DNA from: Siphonodentalium dalli
Taxonomy: Eukaryota; Mollusca; Scaphopoda; Gadilida; Siphonodentaliidae
Direction of reading: 5' to 3'
Assembly (NCBI GenBank): GCA_032622095.1
Contig: CP136066.1
Location: 184,486,716-184,550,715, forward strand
Length of the DNA: 64,000 nucleotides
In this document: positions 49,893-61,673 of the stretch, one piece after another
Layout of the letters: the number at the start of each line of letters is the position of its first letter
How positions within the stretch are numbered: the stretch's first letter is position 1
Position numbers and translations under genes: made by a program
Notes under the pieces: generated by a model
Database searches by the model: none
What the model was told of the DNA's origin: nothing
The model's input: only the letters and a program-made list of their open reading frames with translations

Positions 49893-50603
49893 GTGAAAAC
49901 TTTTCGATACTTGCTCAAATTTCATGTGGAATTTGTTATGTTGCACCTGAATTTCTTCAGGTAAGACTGCCTTGCCAATAACTGTATACTGCAAACCCTC
50001 ATTGAAAGTACATATAGCTAGAAAAATCAACAAGACTAATAGTAACATTTCCAAAGAAACTAACAACTCAGTGTTACAGCGGAAATATATAAAGAACATG
50101 TGTGTATACATGTAGCATGCCATTGTGTGGCAATTGCCACTACCCAATCACTTAAGATGAAATGATGACACAACTTTATCGATCAATAATTGGAGGTCTG
50201 ATTGACAGCCTGTCCATTTCAACTACATGTATATGTGTCTTTTTCTTCGCAAATAATCTCAATGGTTTATGGTGGTTTTCGCTTTAAGGTTATGAGTTAT
50301 AACCGAACAGTTTAAAGACAAATTTACTATAACGCACATTACAGAAATTAATTGTCTTTAATTTTTTTGGTTATAACCTTAATCGAAACAAGAGTTATTT
50401 CTTAAATAGTCTGTTAATTTCGACATTCACTGAGTACATATTAGACTCTTAATTATTTTTCGAGAAATATCTTTGTCTTTGATGGGAGACTCGCGGTGTT
50501 CTCTAGGAATGCAATGTTATCTGATTGATACCGCTTAGACTCTAATCTCCGACAATGATAAAGGTGCAGCTCAGATGACAAAAGTATTTGTATCATTTTG
50601 TAG

Positions 50604-50840
50604 ATCAGGAAGTCGATGGTCAGACGATGTTGTCAGATGAAGATGGTGGAAAAGAAATAGCCGATGACGATGATGCCAGTGAATTAAATGGTGAGGAAAA
50701 CAATGGAGAAACAGATGAAGAGGATGGAGAGGAGGAAGACAGTGATGCCTCGGATAGTGAATCAGATGAGGAAGAGATTGTCGAGGAAGAGGGAGAAGCC
50801 CTATTGAGTTGTGATAATGAGGAAGAAAAGAACAAGGAAG
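50604..50840 (+). CDS. UTP25: UTP25 exon 5 (long acidic region)
   Basis: The 79 residues begin DQEVDGQTMLSDEDGGKEIA and are dominated by Asp, Glu and Ser, including SDASDSESDEEEIVEEEGEA. Acidic serine-rich stretches like this are typical CK2 substrates in nucleolar proteins. Acceptor TTTTGTAG, donor GTATGT. An open frame on the opposite strand here is a shadow of the GAN-rich codons. Confidence 0.9.
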
Positions 50841-50878
50841 GTATGTAACCAGATTATGTTGCTACGAAAATATGGATA

Positions 50879-51090
50879 CAGTAATGCCCTAAATAATCAA
50901 CTTCTTAACCACAGCAGAATTATGGGTAATTTTTCAGGATTTAGTCGCAAATATGGCTTGTTGCCATTCATCGGAACGCTCTCAGTGAGAGCTTTCCGAT
51001 GAATGGCAACAAGCCATATTTACGACTAAATCTGAAAAATTACCCATAATTCTGCTGTGGTTAAGGAGTCGATTATTTAGGGCATTACTG
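50879..51090. mobile_element. Foldback MITE, full-length copy (212 bp), UTP25 intron 5
   Basis: TA-flanked CAGTAATGCCCTAAATAATC to GATTATTTAGGGCATTACTG. It begins 38 bases after the exon 5 donor. Confidence 0.9.
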
Positions 51091-52679
51091 TATGCTCGAG
51101 TTTGCTGTCATTTGGTTCTCGTTAGATCATCAAAGTAACAAAGTTAAACGAGTGTTTTATATTCTTCCATTCTAATTGCTATCCAATATTTATCTACCCT
51201 TGGAGGAAATTAATGAGGCTGTATTGAGAAATACACAATGCGACATGGCAACCTGGTTCTCCCCTATGGGAGAAAATTTCCTTGCACCTGAGACAAGAAG
51301 CAGGAACATTGAAGCTTTGTGCATAAAGTAAATTGAAACAGATCATGTTTCTTTGATCTCAAGTTAATGAATTAAAAGCACGTAAACGACACAATGCGTA
51401 ATTTGAAATGTGAGCGACTGATTACTACTCACCTGGCAGGTTGTTGAAAACAGTCAATTTTTTATTGACAAGGTATTGAATGCCGAGAATCACAGTAGAA
51501 CTAATAAATCTTGTTTTCTACATGTATGGTAAATCTTGCGATGAAATAGTCAAGAAATAATGTCGTGTCAGGAAATTTGCCAACTTTAGCCGGAACACTT
51601 TGGTGGGAAAGCTCACCATATGGTATGTGGATTGAGGCCCAAAAAGAAATTAAATTACAACCACCGCAGATCTTTATAGCTGACACTAAACTGGCACAAA
51701 TTCAACAGTATTACTACAAGTTCCAAACTACAAGGAAAGGTGGGAAAAATTACTATGTGGCATTTTTGAGAATGTTGACATAGGTTAAAGGTTCCAAAAG
51801 AGTGAATATACTGCCATCAGATCTTTTTACCGGACATTAGACTGCGACTACATGTAAAATGCGACATTATTACTGGCAAGGCTTTTCGTGGAAACTTTTA
51901 GAGGGCAAGCTGACCATGTGGCATTGTTGACATGGCTTGATCAGCTCTAAATTAGCTTCAGCAAAAGCCATGGCATAGAAAAAGCCATTGAAGCCAATAT
52001 AGTATTTCAGGCAATTCTAAACAAATGGTATTGAAGAAAAATACCAATTTCAAGGGCTGCTTGAGGCTCCAAAGGGGGAAATATTCTACCGTCCGATATT
52101 TATACATGATGTGAATACTGGCGCAAATTATTATTACTCATTGTGAACATTTTGCACCCACTGATCATCATACCAGTACTATAGAGTTTGGTGCTTTGTC
52201 TTGTACAGGAGCATCGACTAAGTTTTCTTTGGTTGGTGGCGACGAGTTTTCATGTCTCTTAATGGAATAAAATTTTGGCTGAGCTCTGGGGCCCTGGGCA
52301 TTGCTAAGCTGCAATTTTCTGTTATAATAACCTTCCTTGTGACTCATATTGATTATGAATGTGTACAACTGATATTCTGTGAATATATTCAATGACTCCT
52401 CAACATTTCATGAGGCGTGACATCTCTCGAACGGAGTGCGTAGCCTATTTTCGGCACCACTCTCTTTGATGTGATTAATTGGTTTGACTTTCTCCAACAA
52501 AACATTACCAAGGACTTTGTAGACAACTGTCCATGTGACACTGATAACATCTTTATTCAAGCATCAAGTGCATGATTCCTTGCGACCTGTTAACTGGTCC
52601 AGTGCTGGAAGCCCATATTTGGACGCTATGTAAGAGTGCTGGAAGTTAGAGGAAAATGACAAATTGTTTTGACCAACGG

Positions 52680-53335
52680 TGTCCGACAACAAGGCTCTTA
52701 ACCACAACCTAATCTGACAACCAGGCTCATAACCTTAACCTAATCCGACATCCAGTCTTATGACCATAACCCAATTAGACATGCAGGCTCATATCCATAA
52801 CCTAATCCGACAACCAGACTCATAACCATATCATAATGTGAATATCAGGCTCACAACCATAACCTAATCCGACAACCAGACTCATAACCATATCATAATG
52901 TGAATATCAGGCTCACAACCATAACCTAATCCGACAACCAGACTCATAACCATATCATAATGTGAATATCAGGCTCACAACCATAACCTAATCCGACAAC
53001 CAGACTCATAACCATATCATAATATGAATATCAGGCTCACAACCATAACCTAATCCGACAACCAGACTCATAACCATATCATAATGTGAATATCAGGCTC
53101 ACAACCATAACCTAATCCGACAACCAGTCTCATAACAATAACCCATATAAGACAACCACGCTCATACTAGTAACATAACCCACTCGGACAACCAGGCTCA
53201 TAATCTAATGAGATATCCAGGCTCACAACCATACCCTAATCAGACAACCAGATTCCTAACCATAACCTAATTAGACAACCAGATTCCTAACCATAACCTA
53301 ATCAGACAACCAGACTCATAAACATAATGTAATCC
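52680..53335. repeat. Minisatellite: 31-bp units in a 62-bp dimer, UTP25 intron 5
   Basis: A 31-bp unit related to CAACCAGACTCATAACCATA repeats across about 650 bp. Between about 52846 and 53130, five dimers (62 bp) alternate ACCTAATCCGACAAC and TCATAATGTGAATAT halves almost perfectly, showing recent dimer amplification. The outer units are diverged. Confidence 0.9.
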
Positions 53336-53917
53336 GAAACGTTTATATGTGTGGAGCTCAAGTTCGAGAAAAAGAGTGCACATGTAGTAAATTACATACT
53401 CCAAAACATAAATTTCAATGTTTCAATATATATACGCATTTCATTATGTGTATGTAGGATATTCAGTAGCGAACCAGTTAATTGTCAGTGTCAGTGGTCA
53501 CCCTTCCTCAAGTTCCTGTGGAAAAAGGGGGTTGGGCTGGGTTTGTGGCTGTTTTGTGGCCAAATACGAGATCATTGTTGGGGAGGGGATTGAGGCCGCT
53601 CGATGACCTGCCTGCCGTGGTAGTGGAAACCTTGACCCAAGTTAGTTTTACCAAATTCAACGGTGTGAAATAAATACAGAATGTGACAAAAATTTGAAAA
53701 GTGTGTAGCCATGTTTCACTTGAAATATATCCTAAAACCGATACTCTTGATAGAAGTTTCTCAATTCAGATGCAGATATCATTCTCTCTATATATTTGAT
53801 AGAACCTTGTATGTTATAGACATTTTTGTAAACCAACCTTAGAATTCTCACATTTCAAATTGGCAATTCTATTTCAAATTGCAAAATTTATTCAGCTTTC
53901 CATTATTTTATTTCTAG

Positions 53918-54009
53918 ATTTATTTACGAAACATTTTGAGAATGACTTACCCGAGTCACTGGTTGATAAACTACCTGATGTGAAAGTTTGGCAAAGGAGA
54001 AATCTCAAG
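53918..54009 (+). CDS. UTP25: UTP25 exon 6
   Basis: The exon encodes DLFTKHFENDLPESLVDKLP then DVKVWQRRNLK, matching the conserved 'DPFxxH' segment that follows the acidic region in UTP25. Acceptor TTTCTAG, donor GTGAAT, ends in phase 0. Confidence 0.9.
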
Positions 54010-54042
54010 GTGAATATATATATCATTTACTATCTAAAAAAA

Positions 54043-54178
54043 ACTTAATGCCCTAATTAATCGACTCTTTAACCACAGCAGAATTATGGGTAACTTTTCA
54101 GGATTTAGTCGGAAATATGGCTTGTTGCCATTCATCGGAAAGCTCTTGTTAAAGAGTCGATTAATTAGGGCATTACTG
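54043..54178. mobile_element. Foldback MITE, deleted copy, UTP25 intron 6
   Basis: Left end degraded (TTAATGCCCTAATTAATCGA); right end TTAGGGCATTACTG before TA. Confidence 0.75.
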
Positions 54179-54202
54179 TATATTGTGGTATCTATGTTTC
54201 AT

Positions 54203-54327
54203 AGGGGCCCCTGATGGCTCAGTTGGTAAGGTGCATGGCTCATGAGGCCATCATATGCGTACAGTCGTGGCAAAGCTGGTTTCAATCTTGATAAGCGCAG
54301 ATTTGTGATCCACCCAGATGGCAGGTA
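54203..54327 (+). mobile_element. tRNA-derived SINE (5' part), interrupted
   Basis: It contains an A-box-like TGGCTCAGTTGGT at about 54216-54228 and a B-box-like GGTTTCAATCTT at about 54278-54289, at roughly tRNA spacing. The intact tRNA cloverleaf is not kept. The body is broken by the MITE at 54328 and the hAT at 54489, and appears to resume at 55069. Confidence 0.65.
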
Positions 54328-54482
54328 CAGTGATGCCCTTAATAATCGACTCCTTAACCACAGCAGAATTGCTCCCCGAGAGCTTTCCGATGAATGGCAA
54401 CAAGCCATATTTCCGACTAAATCCTGAAAAGTTACCCATAATTCTGCTGTGGTTAAGGAGTCGATTACTTAGGGCATTACTG
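54328..54482. mobile_element. Foldback MITE inserted in a hAT target duplication
   Basis: CAGTGATGCCCTTAATAATC to CGATTACTTAGGGCATTACTG, TA on both sides. Confidence 0.85.
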
Positions 54483-54488
54483 TAACAC

Positions 54489-55068
54489 CAGGGTTTGCGC
54501 TGCTGGTTGCCATTTAAGAAAATTGCTTTAAAAATATGAATTTGCAACAACAATTGGCAACTAGATTTTTGGCTTTTGGCAATTCATCCCCATAGGGCAT
54601 ATAATAAAGATTACATTTAGTCGGTCAGAAACAAAACAGACATTGCTATCCGGTCACGACATGGCTAATTTGGTCCTTATTGAAAGCATTTAATGGATTC
54701 GCGGCTTATGTCGCAACAACTTGATGGGGTGAATGGGTTTCAAATTTCTACTAGAGTATAATACTGAGTATGGCCATTGACGACAATTTGACAAATATTA
54801 GTCAAACAAAGGGTTTCCTGAAGCCTACCTCATTAGGTAACTGTGTTCTGATAGTCAGTTTTAGATAAATTATCATAAATATGATAAAATAAAAAATATA
54901 TATATTGAGGTAATTTGCTTGTTTTCTTTTTGGAAATTCTCAATTCAAAAGTGACACCAAAAAATATTGTCGGAAACATTTTCGGCAAAGCAAATATAAA
55001 GTCGCTAAAAAATAATGCAATTGGCAAAAGTGTTGGCAACTGGGAATTTTGGGCCAGCGCGAACCCTG
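54489..55068. mobile_element. hAT-type element, 580 bp, UTP25 intron 6
   Basis: CAGGGTTTGCGCTG and CAGCGCGAACCCTG ends, similar to those of 7553-11016. Removing the MITE gives left flank GGTAACAC against right flank GGTAGCAT, 6 of 8 matching. Confidence 0.72.
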
Positions 55069-56553
55069 GGTAGCATGTTAGTGTATCTGGGCAAATTTGT
55101 TAGTTGCTTTCCTGGGGCGTTGGTTTCTACATGCTTTCCTATTGAAATTGATCATCTCCGCTGTCATTCCTCCACCCGTAAAACTGATGGTGTGGTGAAA
55201 TGGCCTAGCTCAAACGAAGATGAACATCAATAATCACACCCTCTCTACATTTACACAATTATCTCCTGTAAGAGTCAGTACAAGAATTTCCATACGGTTT
55301 ACACGAACATTTCCGAGATTCATCAACCAATAACTGCAGCCTCCACTTCATAATAAAAAATTGATGAACCACCTACATCACTTCAAGTTGATCATGTGCA
55401 CATGCTCGCTGAATGTAGTTATTGGAAACTGTGTTGGAATTTGAACAATATGTTACTTACAATTGTTTTGGTAGTTTTGAAAAATTGTTCATGTTATTAA
55501 ATGTTCTATTAAAAATGTACTGGTCTATTAATGGAATGACTTTTGTTTGTTTTTTAAAGAAATGACTTGAAGATAGATTGGGGTCTTTGGATTTGGCCCG
55601 GCAGAGTAATTAAAGTGATGTGAAACACTCCGATAGGGTGATCAAATAGAAATGGAGAATAATATTGCTCAAAGTAGTTATATTTACTATTATTAATCAA
55701 AATTGACAATACACACACCGTCATTCTGATAAATTAATTGAATGCAATGGCTTGCAATGATGAAATCATTTGTGTTTATTTATCGGCGATAGTTGCATCC
55801 CGAATCCAGATGTAAATATTTACAATTGAGCATAGTTCAGACGATGTTTTCTATAGAGTGGTATGGTCAATTTCTTCGAAAATTTCGGCGATGTTAGTAG
55901 AATGTTATATTTCCCAGGTTGGCATAATGCCTGGGTACTAACTTATCAGTTTCACGCAACAGAACATGTACATGTCTTGAAACAAGATGTGTGGGATTTA
56001 CACAAACTTTGTAAATTACTCTGCAGGTCAAAATCCAATGATCCCAATCAAACTGCAAGTCATTTCTGAAATAAACCAAACTAAACCTATGTTTCATCTA
56101 GAGATTCACACTGAGGAGGCTGTGAGCTAAAACCAGATCATGAAACACAGACCTCGAAAGTAGCTATGGCAAAAAACAGTGCCATAGAAAAATCTGTAGA
56201 AGCCGATAGTGAATTTCATGCATGTCTAAAGCAATGTCATAGAAGAAAAATGCAAATTTCGAAGGCTGGAAACAGCAATATTGTTTGTAAATTCTGAGCA
56301 AATAAATCTGCATTATAAACAATATAAAAAATTCTTATAAACACTAAGCAAATAAATTCCTCATTCAGTCAAAGAACATACATTTTCTTTTTATTTGTAT
56401 GTCTGGTGTCACAAATAGATGACTGGATCAATCAAAACTAGTTAGTTTAGTTATGATGATTTCAGGCCCCATATTTAGGCGACCTTATAAATTTTAGTTA
56501 CGCACATCAACTAAATTACTCCATCAATTCTAATTGATTTATATTGATTTCAG
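55069..56553. other. Rest of UTP25 intron 6
   Basis: Probable SINE remainder at the start; otherwise nothing recognised. Confidence 0.4.
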
Positions 56554-56646
56554 GTCCCACATATAGGTGACTGTGTGTTTACCCACATTGAATCCTTCCC
56601 CTTCCCAGTGATTGATCAGAAAGAAAAAAACTTAAAGAATCTTCAT
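56554..56646 (+). CDS. UTP25: UTP25 exon 7
   Basis: The 31 codons encode VPHIGDCVFTHIESFPFPVI then DQKEKNLKNLH. This corresponds to the 'WPILGQLFFSS ... LKSLHL' region of animal UTP25. Acceptor GATTTCAG, donor GTAAGT, phase 0 both sides. Confidence 0.9.
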
Positions 56647-57498
56647 GTAAGTTCATTAAACAATAAAGCAAGTACTGATAATCGTTTTTGTCGATTTTCA
56701 AATGTTGATCTATAGACTAATATGACCAAATAATTAATAATTAACGAATCACAGCTAAACCACACATATAAGAACCTTTTTTTAATCTTATAAAAATAAG
56801 TTCTTAGATGTGTATTCACATCAAAAAAGATTCACTTAGGTCTTATTTTGCGGAGTAATTATGATAAATTACGCTCCTGACATAAGGGATCATCAAAATA
56901 GTGGGCCATAGCTAGCATTTCGTGTTTAAATTAGGGCAATCATACTTCCGGGCATGTGAGAAATCCAAGATTCACTATGCAAACAGACTACGGGCTCACC
57001 ACCTCACAGACTTAAAACCTAACATAAAATTTTTAAAGCTGTTCTATTTGTACACATTATTATAGAATATAAACTCTCCCAACATCAAACGGAAAGCATT
57101 CAAAAGTGAAGATAGTTGGCTGTTGTCGAGAGAGAAGTATTTAACTGAAATTAACCATTATTTTCCTCACGCTGTGGGAGCAATCTGATTTATATACCTC
57201 ATGAAAAAGAAGGATATCAATGGATTGTTAGATGCATGTATGTGCTATGTAATATGATAATTTAAACACGTTATAGTATCTTTTGAATACATCACAAATT
57301 TTGGATAACAGTATTGTCTCCCACCCTGTCAGAGTGATTGAGATTTTCCCAGTGCATGTGCGTTTTATATTTTAGGCCACTCCAATGCAGATCTAAGACT
57401 GTCGTTAATATGTCATATTTTCTCAATAAAAGACAAACCACCACTATGAAAGAATTTGTAATTCAGTATGCATAATTACGATAGTAATTCTCCTCATT

Positions 57499-58410
57499 AG
57501 CTCAACTTTACTTTGTAAAGTTACTTTGTAAAGTTAGAGCTATTGCCATGGGTTTGCGTCCATCTGTGCATTCGTACGTCCATACAAAATTTCCGTTAGT
57601 ACACCCTACAGGTCACATCTCTCATCCGATCATCACAAAACTTCATATGGATCTTTGGGGTGACCTCTAGACGGGAGCCATTAATTGTTTTCGGAAATTT
57701 GTTAAAAAACATGGCCACCTGCAGCCATCTTGGATTTCAAATTTGAATCCATCGGTACACCATGCAGCCTGTATTTTTTGGAGAATTGTTTTGAAAATTT
57801 ACAGGCATGTTTAGGATCACCTTTGAACAATTTTCATTGAAAAACATGGACGCCAGCAGCCATTTTGGATTTAACTTTTTGCATGACTAAATCCTTTGCA
57901 CATCCTACAGACCACATCTCCCATCCAATCGTCATCAAACTTCATATGGATCTTCGGGGTGACTTCTAGATGGAGCCATAAATATTTTTTTACATATAAC
58001 ATCCCTCATCCGATCGTCACCAAACTTCATATGGATCTTTTGGATGACCACTAGATGGGCACCATCAAATATTTCCAAATTTTGTTGAAAAACATGGCCA
58101 CCAGTGGCCATCTTGGATTTTACTCTTTCTATGACTTAATCCTTTAATTTGGCACACCCTACAGACGACATCCCTCGTCTAATCATCACTAAACTTCATA
58201 TGGATCTTTTGGATGACCACTAGATGGGCGCCATCAAATTTTTTCTGAATTTTGTTGAAATACATGGTTGGCGGTAGCCATCTTGGATTCTACTTCATAT
58301 ATATCTCTCTCCATGATGACATCTAGTATTTAATACTTACACATTTTAACTTTCTGCATTCCTAATTGCTCCATTGACTTTAACACATGAAATTACCCAC
58401 TTTCCCAATC
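57499..58410. repeat. Diverged AGCTCAACTT satellite element, UTP25 intron 7
   Basis: Begins AGCTCAACTTTACTTTGTAA with a short internal duplication of ACTTTGTAAAGTT, followed by four or five diverged units containing CTTCATATGGATCTT and GCCATCTTGGATTT. The right terminus is degraded. Confidence 0.7.
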
Positions 58411-59573
58411 TACGGTCCCACTTGGTCTCCTCGCTTCAAAATACTAGTGTCGGATTATATAATAATTGGTGATGTCACAAAATCAGATACAGCCTATAAA
58501 TGCCACAAAGCATTGGCTTTTGATCATTATAACAATTATAATTGATATTGCTGGAAAATTGTCCATGAAAAAACTTGTTTATTTCCCATCTTTATATCAA
58601 TGCCTTTACATGTATGTTGTCTCATCTTTGTATTCTAGTATTCTACATGGATACTGATTGTTCGCCATAACAATATCTGTTTCGAACACATTTGCTATCC
58701 TGGTACATGTATCTGTTCAACTTTTTAATTTTGTATGACTCTGCAGTGACTCAAACTGATACCCAAGTATTTTATTTACCCACTGATAGAATGTAGCATT
58801 TAACTAATATTCCAACCATAATGATCATACCATTTTAGAAAATACAATGTCTGTAAACATTTACTTCGCCAATGATAGTTGCTTGGTATAATCCATATTT
58901 AATAATAACATTATGAGTTGCCAATTTGAATACAAATATTATGAAAATTTCTACTTTCCAGCTAGGTTATTCTCTTTTCCTATTTGATAATGTTATCGGA
59001 GAGTTCCACATCTCTTATAAATAACAAGGTCTTAAATTTATTTATAATACTTCATAGACTATAATAATAAGAATTCTACTTGTTTATGTTGACTTTCTTT
59101 TGAAGTTTCAAAGACTACATTATAGTAGACAAAAGTTGTTTCTGTGTCACATTAACTTAACACGTTGACTGCCGACTCATTGGTTCTATTGCATGCAAAA
59201 GGTACGAGATAACCCATAATCAGCAGTCAATGTGTTAAAATGGAAGTTGTGATATTCTGGTAAATAGTAGATTTGTTAAATTCGCAGAACAAATACAAAA
59301 TTATAGTTATGGCATAAAGAAAACGCTCATTGTTCAAACCACAATCCCATTCGTGGTGAAAATGTGGTACCATCGGATGCTGTGGGTATATCTATTTATA
59401 TCATTTTAAGGCACTTTCTATGCCATCATAACTCTGCTCACAAATTTACCATGTATTTTTCATTCTGTGACCATCAAGATAATTTTTGTTAATTTTTTGT
59501 TTTTATTATAAATATATAGCTTATGACACCTACTATCTTCAACTTGAGAATATGTGTTATCTATTTTACACAG

Positions 59574-59649
59574 GTTAAACACAAACTATGTGACCAGGCT
59601 GCTGAAACCAACAGACAGCTGTGCCATGTACCAGAGGCCAAAGGTCAGG
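59574..59649 (+). CDS. UTP25: UTP25 exon 8
   Basis: The exon encodes VKHKLCDQAAETNRQLCHVP then EAKGQ, phase 0 to phase 1. Acceptor TTTTACACAG, donor GTAAGT. Conservation is weaker than in its neighbours, but phase and splice sites agree. Confidence 0.83.
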
Positions 59650-59701
59650 GTAAGTCATATTCATAAAATTTGTTTACTTGTTATTATCCATGAAGATTGT
59701 A

Positions 59702-60555
59702 CAGTAAAACCTCTTCAAACTGGACCCTCTATAAACTGAATCCCTCTTCATCCAAGTGCATTCTCACTAAAAATTACCTCTGTAAAATGGAAACTCTCTA
59801 TTTCAAACATCGACCCACTTTTCTAGTACGTACATGTAAGTGAAGGGGTACATTAATTTTTACCTTCAAAATCCGAACACGGAAATTGACAACAACCGAA
59901 AGCACGTGCGGTAGATTTGAGATACTTGATGCTGAGCTCTTGTTGGCTTTGGTGAAGACTGGGGATCCTTTATAAGTTTAACTCTCTCATTTTTTTCGTC
60001 ACAGCTCATTCATTGTGATTAAAACTGTATTGGTGACAATCCGCTAACACCGTGTACCTTTAACGATCTTCATTAGTGTTTAGTTTGGACAATGGTCATA
60101 AAAATAATAGTCCACCTTGGCACAATGATTGATGTAAAAACAAAGTGTCAGTGCTCTATTCTCCGTGAAGTCCCTAATTGTTCACTCAATTCGTGAAATA
60201 AGCACACAGTTATCTAATCAGACACCTGCTGTCATAATCCGGTTCAAAGCGTTCACCTAACAATTAATAAAACAAGCGAATCACATTAAAAATTTTCTTT
60301 TCCATGTTTCCTGTCTTATCTATACATGTATTTAATATAATATATTATTATACCATGTTTTATCTATTGTTACTTATTCGGTACTTTATTGAATAAATTT
60401 AAATTAATCAATAATAAGTTGGTTGTGCTTTGACAACTCTTTGTAATGACATCAATACATTCCGATCGTAGTGCGATTTTCTATAAACGAAACACCTCTC
60501 TAAACCAAACAGATGGGTTGGTCCGAAGGGTATTCAGTTTGGAGAGGTTTTACTG
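59702..60555. mobile_element. TA-flanked Tc1/mariner-like element, UTP25 intron 8
   Basis: CAGTAAAACCTCTTCAAACT and TTTGGAGAGGTTTTACTG ends with TA on both sides. Same family as 31025-32473. No transposase. Confidence 0.82.
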
Positions 60556-60674
60556 TATACAGTTTTAGGACCAAATGCGAAATTATTAGCACATTGTTTA
60601 TTACTCAGTATGCAGAGTCAGAGCTCATGCCATGTATGAAGTCATACAAGCCTGAATTTAGTGTGTCTGTCATT

Positions 60675-60975
60675 TGCAGAATGAGGTCCCCAGAGGGTGA
60701 CAGTGGGCTAGCATCACCAATTCACCTCTGGGAACCTCATTCTGCTTGGACCTCAACTGATATGGGAGATCTGGAATCAGATTGAAGTTGTCCAGTTGAA
60801 TTTGGTCATATTCACCCTTTTGTCACCCCGATTATGCATTTCATTTTCTGCAAATTAGGGGATACAGAAACTCAACAGAAGGGAAAAAGTAACTAAATTT
60901 TTTTAATTTGAGACTACAGATACTTCCCAGAAGATGAGGCCTAAGCAGTATGAGGTCCCCAGAGGCCCTCGTCCT
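60675..60975. repeat. Dumbbell repeat, UTP25 intron 8
   Basis: Shortened palindrome at 60677-60748 and a second end near 60945. Confidence 0.65.
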
Positions 60976-60984
60976 GACTATGTG

Positions 60985-61345
60985 TATGTCCATGTATTCA
61001 TCAACAATTTTCTTTGGCACACCCTAAAGGCCACATCCCTCATATGTTCATCACCAAACTTCATATGGATCCTCAGGATGACCTCCAGATAGTAGCTTAC
61101 CATTTTTTTTCCGAATTATTTTGGCAAGCAGCCATCTTGGAATTCACATTTGATCCATTGGCACACCCACCCTGCCGCCCACATTTATTGGAGAATTCTT
61201 TTGAATTAACAGTCATGTTTAGGATCACCTCTAGATGGGCGCTATCAGATTTGAACAATTATCAATGAAAAATATGACCACCGGCAGCCATCTTGGATTT
61301 TACTCTTTGCATGACTAAATCCTTTGGCACACCCTACGTAGTATA
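60985..61345. repeat. AGCTCAACTT satellite fragment, UTP25 intron 8
   Basis: Two diverged units with ACTTCATATGGATCCT and GCAGCCATCTTGGA. Confidence 0.6.
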
Positions 61346-61673
61346 TTTACAGGCAGAGAAAATGACACATTCAACTGTTATTGTCGAATATCCTAACCAT
61401 GTAAACTTTCCCTTGACTATTTAGCTGAGCAAAATTGTAAATATCTATTAACCACTTTATTTGGATGCCTAAGTAATTGTTGCAGTAACTGGGGTTATTA
61501 TGTGTTTAATGAGGTAAAGGAACCCTAGTTACAGGTATATTCCTTTACTGCCGATACAACTGCTAACCATTTCATTTCTATGACATACATACCTTTGCTG
61601 GAGCCGCAATTGTATTGGAAGTTACTGTTTCATTCCAGTTGATGATTACATGTGTTTTAGCCACACAATCCTC

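Noticed and set aside
50620-50835. Minus-strand frame rich in serine
   Set aside because: It is the antisense shadow of the acidic GAN/AGN codons of UTP25 exon 5.
52680-53335. CRISPR-like regularly spaced repeat
   Set aside because: No unique spacers: the units are contiguous 31-bp minisatellite repeats, and the genome is eukaryotic.
54203-54327. Functional tRNA gene
   Set aside because: A- and B-box-like sequences are present, but no seven-base acceptor stem or anticodon arm can be formed; SINE fits better.
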